Source of the DNA: Actinomycetes bacterium
Lineage (GTDB): Bacteria; Actinomycetota; Actinomycetes; Actinomycetales; Microbacteriaceae
NCBI GenBank assembly: GCA_023432305.1
Contig: JAEYUT010000345.1
Coordinates: 1-5,523, forward strand
DNA: 5,523 nt
Direction of reading: 5' to 3'
Part shown: positions 1 to 5,523 of the stretch, one piece after another
Numbering within the stretch: the first letter of the stretch is position 1
Layout of the letters: the number at the start of each line of letters is the position of its first letter
Translations under genes and position numbers: made by a program
The notes under the pieces: model-generated
Seen by the model: the letters and a program-made list of their open reading frames with translations, nothing else
Database searches by the model: none
Told to the model about the DNA's origin: nothing

Positions 1-683
1 AGGTGATCGTGCTCCGCGCCTACGGCGCAGCCGCGTCCGACGAGGAGGGGCTCGTGACGAGCCTCCTGCTTCCCGATGCGCCCGTCGTCGTGTGGTGGCC
101 GCGTGAGGCGCCCGACTCCCCCGCAGAATCCGCCCTCGGTCGCATCGCGCAGCGTCGCATCACCGACGCGGGGGCGCAGTCGGACCCGGTGCGCACTCTT
201 GTGGCGCTCGGCAGCCGCTACCAGCCGGGCGACACCGACTTCGCCTGGACGCGGCTCACCCTGTGGCGCGCGCAGCTCGCGGCGGTCCTCGACCAGCCGC
301 CCTACAGCCCCGTGACCGCTGTCACGGTGCGAGGGGCGTCGGACTCGCCGTCGACAGAGCTTCTCGCCGCATGGCTCGGCCTGCAGCTGCAGGTGCCTGT
401 CACGCTCGAGGTCACCGCGGATCGTGGATCCAGCGGCATCCATGGCGTGACGCTGGAGCGCCCGACGGGTGCGATCGAGCTCGAGCGGAATATGCCGGGC
501 GTCGCCACTCTGAGGCAGCCCGGTCAGCCGACGCACGACATCTCGCTTCCGCGTCGCAGCCTCCGCGACTGCCTCGCCGAGGAATTGCGTAGGCTCGACC
601 CCGACGACCTCTATGGTGAGGTGATTCAGAAGGGGCTCCCGCTGCTCACCGCGGCGAACAGCACCGGTACGGAGAGGAAGTGA
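1..683 (+). CDS. opcA: Glucose-6-phosphate dehydrogenase assembly protein OpcA, C-terminal part (5' end outside window)
   Basis: OpcA is a cytoplasmic actinobacterial and cyanobacterial protein needed for assembly or activity of glucose-6-phosphate dehydrogenase (Zwf), the entry enzyme of the oxidative pentose-phosphate pathway. The frame is open from the first base, so the GTG at position 3 is not taken as the start. About 226 residues are visible; family members are roughly 300 long, so the first quarter or so lies upstream. Family-like blocks, numbered from the codon at base 3, are LLLPDAPVVVWWP (21-33), a DTDFAWTRLTLWR segment (77-89) and a C-terminal domain ending in a polar tail. The stop TGA overlaps the pgl start (GTGA), which implies translational coupling. 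The usual upstream neighbour in Actinobacteria is zwf; it is not visible here. Identification is by motif recognition and by the pgl neighbour. Confidence 0.93.
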   Translation, partial: VIVLRAYGAAASDEEGLVTSLLLPDAPVVVWWPREAPDSPAESALGRIAQRRITDAGAQSDPVRTLVALGSRYQPGDTDFAWTRLTLWRAQLAAVLDQPPYSPVTAVTVRGASDSPSTELLAAWLGLQLQVPVTLEVTADRGSSGIHGVTLERPTGAIELERNMPGVATLRQPGQPTHDISLPRRSLRDCLAEELRRLDPDDLYGEVIQKGLPLLTAANSTGTERK

Positions 684-1483
684 CCGTGATCCAGCGCCGA
701 GTCAGGGTGTACGACGACAAGGCGACTCTCGCCAGCGCGGTTGCGGCACGATTCATCAAGCGGATCGGCAAGGTGCTGGCGGCGAAGGAGCGTGCGCACG
801 TCGTCCTCACCGGCGGGACCATGGGCGAAGCGGTTCTGGCCGCGGTGCGCGAATCGGACGCCCGCGATCGCGTCGACTGGTCGCGCGTCACGTTCTGGTG
901 GGGCGACGAGCGCTACCTCGCGCGAGGCGACGAGGATCGCAACGAGACCCAGGCGCGCCGCGCTCTCCTTGAGGCGCTCGATCTCGATCCGTCCCAGATC
1001 AAGGCATTCCCCGCCCTCGGCGAGCACGGCTCGATCGAGGAGGCAGCGTCCGCGTACGCCGCGGAGCTCGCCGCAGCCGCCGGGGAGGGTGAATCCACCC
1101 CCGTCTTCGACGTGACCTTCCTCGGAGTCGGTCCCGACGGCCACGTTGCGTCGCTCTTCCCTGATCACGACGCCGTGCGCGACACGACGAGCATCGTCCT
1201 CGCGGAGACGAACTCCCCGAAGCCGCCACCGGAGCGGCTGACGCTCACGCTCGGCGTTCTCAACAGCTCCGAGCGGATCTGGCTCGTGCTCGCCGGTGCG
1301 GACAAGGCCGGCGCTCTCGGTCTCACGCTCGCGAATGCGAACCCGCACGATGTGCCCGCGGCCGGCGTCCAGGGCCGCAAGCGCACGGTGTTCTTCGTCG
1401 ACCGCGATGCCGCATCCGAGGTGCCCGAGAACCTTCTCGTTCGGGAGCGCTTCTGGACAGCCGCGCACGACGTGCAGCGCTGA
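680..1483 (+). CDS. pgl: 6-phosphogluconolactonase
   Basis: Hydrolyses 6-phosphoglucono-1,5-lactone to 6-phosphogluconate, the second step of the oxidative pentose-phosphate pathway, in the cytoplasm. The protein has 267 residues, a typical length for the bacterial Pgl (NagB-like fold) family. Visible motifs are the phosphate-binding LTGGTMG (43-49), WWGDER (73-78), the signature FLGVGPDGHVASLFP (147-161) with the expected catalytic His155, PPERLTLTL (183-191) and LAGADKAGAL (204-213). No catalytic residue appears to be missing. The start used is GTG 680, overlapping the opcA stop by 4 bases. A second in-frame GTG at 686 sits 8 bases after the GAGG of the purine-rich GGAGAGG (671-677), so the true start could be two codons later. 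It is the last gene of the plus-strand operon; a strong hairpin begins 16 bases after its stop. Confidence 0.96.
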   Translation: MTVIQRRVRVYDDKATLASAVAARFIKRIGKVLAAKERAHVVLTGGTMGEAVLAAVRESDARDRVDWSRVTFWWGDERYLARGDEDRNETQARRALLEALDLDPSQIKAFPALGEHGSIEEAASAYAAELAAAAGEGESTPVFDVTFLGVGPDGHVASLFPDHDAVRDTTSIVLAETNSPKPPPERLTLTLGVLNSSERIWLVLAGADKAGALGLTLANANPHDVPAAGVQGRKRTVFFVDRDAASEVPENLLVRERFWTAAHDVQR

Positions 1484-1498
1484 CCCTCACCGGAATAT

Positions 1499-1535
1499 GA
1501 GGAAGGCCCCACCTGCAGCAGGTGGGGCCTTCCTC
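1499..1535. terminator. Bidirectional intrinsic terminator between pgl and rbpA
   Basis: A perfect 17-bp inverted repeat: left arm 1499-1515, 3-base loop 1516-1518, right arm 1519-1535, with a GC-rich core. On the plus strand it is followed by a C/T-rich tail rather than a pure U-run, as is common in high-GC actinobacteria. On the minus strand it is followed by TCATATTCC. It lies 16 bases after the pgl stop and 14 bases after the rbpA stop. The two operons converge on it, so it can end both transcripts. Confidence 0.9.
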
Positions 1536-1548
1536 GTCATCGCGTCCG

Positions 1549-1911
1549 TCAGCTGGTGACGGTTCCGCGACGCTCCCGGAGCTGCTTGAGCGCCTCATCC
1601 AGGATCTGGGTCGCCTCGTCTTCGGTGCGACGCTCCTTCACATAGGCCAGATGCGTCTTGTAGGGCTCCGTCTTCTGGAGCTGCGGAGGGTTGTCCTTGT
1701 CGCGACCGGCGGGAAGGCCGGTCGTCGGGCTGTCGATCACCTCAGGGATCTCCTCCGGAGGGAGGTTCGCCGCGAAGTGCCGAACCGTCTCATTGCCCTG
1801 AGCATCCCAGTACGAGACCGCGATCCGGTCCGCATGGTAACCCCGGTCCTGTTCCCCCATGGGGCCGGAACCGACGCGCGAGCCGCGAATGGCGCTGCCG
1901 CCCGATGCCAT
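1549..1911 (-). CDS. rbpA: RNA polymerase-binding protein RbpA
   Basis: RbpA is an actinobacterial transcription factor that binds RNA polymerase and the principal (group I and some group II) sigma factors and stabilises the open promoter complex. This 120-residue protein has the family layout. There is a basic N-terminal tail (about 1-25, with AIRGSRVGSG), a small beta-rich core (about 26-65, starting RGYHADRIAVSYW), a linker (about 66-85), and a helical sigma-interaction domain from KTHLAYVKERR (85-95) to LRERRG (111-116). The conserved ERR is at 93-95. The protein has no cysteine, so the zinc-binding cysteines known from Streptomyces RbpA are absent, as in the mycobacterial type. ATG 1911 is supported by GAGGAG five bases upstream. 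It lies 36 bases after secG in the same direction and is the last gene before the shared terminator. An 8-bp GC hairpin (1703-1710 with 1717-1724) lies inside the frame. Confidence 0.95.
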   Translation of the reverse strand: MASGGSAIRGSRVGSGPMGEQDRGYHADRIAVSYWDAQGNETVRHFAANLPPEEIPEVIDSPTTGLPAGRDKDNPPQLQKTEPYKTHLAYVKERRTEDEATQILDEALKQLRERRGTVTS

Positions 1912-1947
1912 ATTGTCTCCTCGAGTGGTGGTGGGAGGCTGCGCGGG

Positions 1948-2211
1948 CTACGCGCCGACGCCGAACTTGGTGAGAAGTCCGAGCACCACGATCGAGAAGA
2001 ACCAGATGAGGCCCAACGCGACGGTGATGCGGTTCAGGTTGCGCTCGGCAACACCGGACGCACCGAGGTTCGAGGTCACTCCTCCGCCGAACATGTCCGA
2101 GAGGCCGCCGCCGCGTCCCTTGTGAAGCAGGATCATCAGCGTCAGCAAGAGACTGGTGATGCCGAGCAGGATCTGGAATGCGACCTGCACGATCGACCAG
2201 AGAACGTCCAT
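1948..2211 (-). CDS. secG: Preprotein translocase subunit SecG
   Basis: SecG is the small, auxiliary membrane subunit of the SecYEG channel and helps SecA-driven export of unfolded proteins across the cytoplasmic membrane. The 87-residue protein shows the family pattern. There is a first hydrophobic helix (about 7-29), then the conserved cytoplasmic loop HKGRGGGLSDMFGGG (30-44) and LGASGVAERNLNR (49-61), and a second hydrophobic helix (about 62-80). The length is normal for actinobacterial SecG. ATG 2211 has a GAAAGG ribosome-binding site six bases upstream. It stands downstream of tpiA, a conserved gap-pgk-tpiA-secG order in Actinobacteria. The 83-base gap before it contains a -10-like TATACT, so it may have its own transcript together with rbpA as well as read-through from the glycolytic operon. 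Confidence 0.96.
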   Translation of the reverse strand: MDVLWSIVQVAFQILLGITSLLLTLMILLHKGRGGGLSDMFGGGVTSNLGASGVAERNLNRITVALGLIWFFSIVVLGLLTKFGVGA

Positions 2212-2247
2212 GGGTAGCCTTTCGGGTCGGCCAGATGGCCGTGGTTC

Positions 2248-2253
2248 AGTATA
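2248..2253 (-). promoter_or_regulatory. Candidate -10 element of a secG-rbpA promoter
   Basis: The minus strand reads TATACT (5 of 6 matches to TATAAT) in the only sizeable gap inside the glycolytic gene run (2212-2294, 83 bases). It would start transcription near 2241, giving a leader of about 30 bases before the secG ATG. I see no good -35 hexamer at 16-18 bases; the nearest TTGACA-like sequence (ATGACG) is 22 bases upstream. No convincing terminator hairpin after tpiA is visible in this gap. This is inference from sequence alone. Confidence 0.42.
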
Positions 2254-2294
2254 GGCGAGGTCGGGGGGTGCCTGCCGTCATCCGGGGCGGAGGG

Positions 2295-3089
2295 TCAGAT
2301 GGTGCCGACGTGGCTCTTGAAGCGCACGATGCTCGCGAACTCCTCGAGTTGCAGGCTCGCGCCGCCCACAAGGGCGCCGTCGACATCGGGCTCCTTCATG
2401 AAGCCGGCGATGTTGTTCGCCTTCACCGAGCCGCCGTACAGGATGCGGGTCGCCGCAGCGGCCTCGTCTCCCAGAACCTCCGCGATGAGCGCACGCAGCG
2501 CGGCGCACACCTGCTGCGCCTGCGCACTGGTCGCAGCCTGGCCGGATCCGATGGCCCAGACGGGCTCGTACGCGACGACGATCTCGGAGCCGCGCACGGC
2601 GCCCTCGAGTGCGGTGCGCAGCTGTGCGACGGGCACGGCACTCGGGCCGTGCTGTTCGAGATCCTCGGCGGTCTCGCCGACGCAGATGATCGGCACGAGA
2701 CCGTGGCGGTGTGCCGCGGCGACCTTCGACGCGACGATCTCGTCGGTCTCGCCGTGGTACTCACGACGCTCGGAGTGGCCGATGATCACGTACGACGACT
2801 TGAGCGCCGCGAGGAACGCGCCCGAGATCTCACCCGTGTAGGCACCCGAGTCGTGTGCTGAGAGATCCTGGCCGCCGAACTTGAGCTCGAGCTTGTCGCC
2901 CTCGACGAGCGACTGCACCGAGCGGATGTCGGTGAACGGGGGGAACACCGCGACCTCGGTCGAGGTGTAGTCGTGGTTCTTGTCCTGGAGGGTCCAGGCC
3001 AGCTTCTGCACGAAGGCGATCGCCTGGAGGTGGTCCAGGTTCATCTTCCAGTTGCCCGCGATGAGCGGGATGCGGTCGTTCACTGCCAA
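2295..3089 (-). CDS. tpiA: Triose-phosphate isomerase
   Basis: Interconverts dihydroxyacetone phosphate and glyceraldehyde 3-phosphate in the cytoplasm (glycolysis and gluconeogenesis). The 264-residue TIM barrel has every key element. These are Asn13 and Lys15 in AGNWKMN (11-17), GAYTGEIS (82-89), His105 in IIGHSERR (102-109), the catalytic Glu175 in AYEPVWAIGSG (173-183, flexible loop 6), and the phosphate-binding YGGSVK (218-223) and VGGASL (241-246). The start chosen is TTG 3089, because a full GGAGGT (3101-3096) lies six bases upstream of it inside the end of pgk. The in-frame GTG at 3083 would give a GTGA overlap with the pgk stop but sits 12 bases from that site. The coding overlap with pgk is 10 bases, so translation is probably coupled. 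Confidence 0.97.
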   Translation of the reverse strand: MAVNDRIPLIAGNWKMNLDHLQAIAFVQKLAWTLQDKNHDYTSTEVAVFPPFTDIRSVQSLVEGDKLELKFGGQDLSAHDSGAYTGEISGAFLAALKSSYVIIGHSERREYHGETDEIVASKVAAAHRHGLVPIICVGETAEDLEQHGPSAVPVAQLRTALEGAVRGSEIVVAYEPVWAIGSGQAATSAQAQQVCAALRALIAEVLGDEAAAATRILYGGSVKANNIAGFMKEPDVDGALVGGASLQLEEFASIVRFKSHVGTI

Positions 3090-4312
3090 CCGAGGACCTC
3101 CAGTCCGGGGAGCTTCTTTCCTTCGAGGAACTCGAGACTTGCGCCGCCGCCGGTCGACACGTGGCCGAACTGGTCGTCGGAGAATCCGAGCTGGCGAACG
3201 GCGGCAGCCGAGTCGCCTCCGCCGACGACACCGAGGCCATCGACGTGGGTGAGGGCTTCGGCGACGGCGCGCGTGCCGTTCGCGAAGGCGGGGAACTCGA
3301 ACACGCCCATCGGGCCGTTCCAGAACACGGTCGTGGACGAGCGCACGCGATCGGCGAACGCCGCCGCGGTCTCGGGGCCGATGTCGAGACCCATGCCCGC
3401 GGCGCCGAACTCGGTGTCCTCGATCGCGTCAGCAGGAGCGACGACGTGGTCGGCGTCAGCGGCGAAGCGGGAGGCCACCACGACATCCGTCGGAAGGACG
3501 ATCTCGACGCCGCGCTCGGCCGCTTCCGCGAGGTAGCCGCGGACGGTGTCGAGCTGATCGGATTCGAGCAGGCTCGCGGCGACCTTGTGGCCCTGGGCGG
3601 CGAGGAACGTGTACATCATGCCGCCGCCGATGAGCAGCGCGTCGACGCGCGGAAGCAGATGGCCGATGACACCGAGCTTGTCGGAGACCTTCGAGCCGCC
3701 CAGGACGACCGTGTAGGGACGCTCGGGGTTCTCGGTGAGCTTGTCGAGCACGTCGAGCTCGGTCGCGATGAGCAGACCGGCAGCGCTCGGAAGCGCCTTC
3801 TCCAGCTCGTAGACACTCGCCTGCTTGCGGTGCACGACGCCGAATCCATCGGAGACGACCACATCGCCGAGCTCGGCGAGCTCGGCGGCGAACGCGGTGC
3901 GCTCATCCTCCGACTTCGACGCCTCGCCCGGGTTGAATCGCAGGTTCTCGAGCAGAACCACGCCCGGGGTGGGCGCGGCCGAGATCACGGCGGCGGCGCT
4001 CTCCCCCACCGTCTCCGGCGAGAAGGCCACATCGAGCTCGAGGAGCTCGGAGAGGCGCGCCGCGACCGGGGCGAGAGAGTACGCGGGGTCGGGTGCGCCC
4101 TTCGGGCGACCCAGGTGCGACATCACCACGACCTTGGCACCGCGGGAGATGAGCTCGCGGATCGTGGGAACGGATGCGCGGACGCGGCCGTCATCGGTGA
4201 TGACGCCGTCCTTCAGAGGGACGTTGAGGTCGCAGCGCAGAAGCACGGTGCGACCCGCGAGGCCCTCGCCGCCGAGTTCGGCGGCGAGGGTCTCGATCGT
4301 GCGGAGAGTCAT
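3080..4312 (-). CDS. pgk: Phosphoglycerate kinase
   Basis: Transfers phosphate from 1,3-bisphosphoglycerate to ADP, giving 3-phosphoglycerate and ATP, in cytoplasmic glycolysis. The 410-residue protein has both lobes intact. N-lobe substrate-binding motifs are RCDLNVPL (26-33), SHLGRP (65-70), ENLRF (122-126) and DGFGVVHR (155-162). C-lobe nucleotide-binding motifs are GGSKVSDKL (205-213), NGPMGVFE (332-339), GGGDSAAA (364-371) and STGGGASLEFLEG (386-398). The DGFGVVHR variant of the commoner DAFGTAHR is, to my knowledge, usual in Actinobacteria. ATG 4312 follows the gap stop by nine bases, and its modest AGGT ribosome-binding sequence overlaps that stop codon, suggesting coupling to gap. Codons 6-18 form a very stable inverted repeat (see separate entry). 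The 3' end overlaps tpiA by ten bases. Confidence 0.98.
   Translation of the reverse strand: MTLRTIETLAAELGGEGLAGRTVLLRCDLNVPLKDGVITDDGRVRASVPTIRELISRGAKVVVMSHLGRPKGAPDPAYSLAPVAARLSELLELDVAFSPETVGESAAAVISAAPTPGVVLLENLRFNPGEASKSEDERTAFAAELAELGDVVVSDGFGVVHRKQASVYELEKALPSAAGLLIATELDVLDKLTENPERPYTVVLGGSKVSDKLGVIGHLLPRVDALLIGGGMMYTFLAAQGHKVAASLLESDQLDTVRGYLAEAAERGVEIVLPTDVVVASRFAADADHVVAPADAIEDTEFGAAGMGLDIGPETAAAFADRVRSSTTVFWNGPMGVFEFPAFANGTRAVAEALTHVDGLGVVGGGDSAAAVRQLGFSDDQFGHVSTGGGASLEFLEGKKLPGLEVLGWQ
3096..3101 (-). promoter_or_regulatory. Ribosome-binding site of tpiA inside pgk
   Basis: The minus strand reads GGAGGT, the strongest Shine-Dalgarno match I noticed in the window. It lies within the last codons of pgk. 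Spacing is 6 bases to TTG 3089 and 12 bases to GTG 3083, which favours the rare TTG codon as the tpiA start. Confidence 0.75.
4258..4295 (-). repeat. Long GC-rich inverted repeat in the 5' coding region of pgk
   Basis: Arms 4263-4275 and 4278-4290 are exact reverse complements (13 bp) around a 2-base centre. After one non-pairing position (4262/4291; A opposite C in the pgk mRNA, a G-T wobble on the plus strand) the pairing resumes for four more bp (4258-4261 with 4292-4295). In the pgk mRNA this would fold at about nucleotides +18 to +55 after the start codon. It falls on codons for the near-symmetrical peptide TLAAELGGEGLA, so coincidence of GC-rich codons is a real alternative. No U-run follows on the mRNA strand. 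Confidence 0.6.
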
Positions 4313-4321
4313 CGAAGTGAC

Positions 4322-5523
<1,202 letters not shown>

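Noticed and set aside
380..393. 14-bp perfect palindrome CCTGCAGCTGCAGG in opcA
   Set aside because: It falls on the codons for a Leu-Gln-Leu-Gln repeat. It is short, within a conserved coding region, and has no positional sign of an operator.
626..1468. A 280-codon minus-strand open frame across pgl
   Set aside because: Antisense shadow of pgl. It has no recognisable domain, and pgl itself has all its active-site motifs.
1703..1724. 8-bp hairpin with 6-base loop inside rbpA
   Set aside because: Stem is short, lies mid-gene without a U-run, and is of a length expected by chance in GC-rich coding DNA.
1522..2217. A 231-codon plus-strand open frame across rbpA and secG
   Set aside because: Antisense shadow. 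Its start lies inside the terminator hairpin, and the minus-strand genes have clear family motifs and ribosome-binding sites.

Overview
The window is a high-GC actinobacterial chromosome segment, most likely from the family Microbacteriaceae (Microbacterium-like). This inference rests on GC- and C/G-ending codons throughout, the presence of the Actinobacteria-specific proteins OpcA and RbpA, and the protein flavour of SecG and RbpA. All seven complete or partial main genes are ordinary core genes. I see no mobile element, CRISPR array, rRNA or tRNA gene, and no stretch above 300 bases without a gene.

Layout: bases 1-1483 (plus strand) hold the end of the oxidative pentose-phosphate operon. 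This is the C-terminal part of opcA (glucose-6-phosphate dehydrogenase assembly/activation), overlapping by 4 bases the complete pgl (6-phosphogluconolactonase). A perfect 17-bp hairpin at 1499-1535 then serves as a shared, bidirectional terminator. Everything beyond it is on the minus strand. Read in transcription order this is the tail of a superoxide dismutase gene (5523-5443), gap (5329-4322), pgk (4312-3080), tpiA (3089-2295), secG (2211-1948) and rbpA (1911-1549), running head-on into the pgl terminator.

Function: two central-carbon gene sets converge here. OpcA and Pgl serve the NADPH-generating branch from glucose-6-phosphate. Gap, Pgk and TpiA form the triose-phosphate segment of glycolysis. 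gap, pgk and tpiA are tightly packed (9-base gap, then a 10-base overlap), which indicates one operon. secG (SecYEG translocon subunit) follows after 83 bases that contain a TATACT -10-like element. rbpA (RNA polymerase-binding transcription activator) follows 36 bases after secG, so a separate or additional secG-rbpA transcript is likely.

Second-look items are regulatory rather than new genes. They are a very stable inverted repeat in the first codons of pgk, a 29-base G-free and C-rich stretch in the gap leader (G-quadruplex-prone on the other strand), a candidate gap promoter embedded in the end of the sod reading frame, and a cysteine-free RbpA. I found no convincing undescribed biological system.
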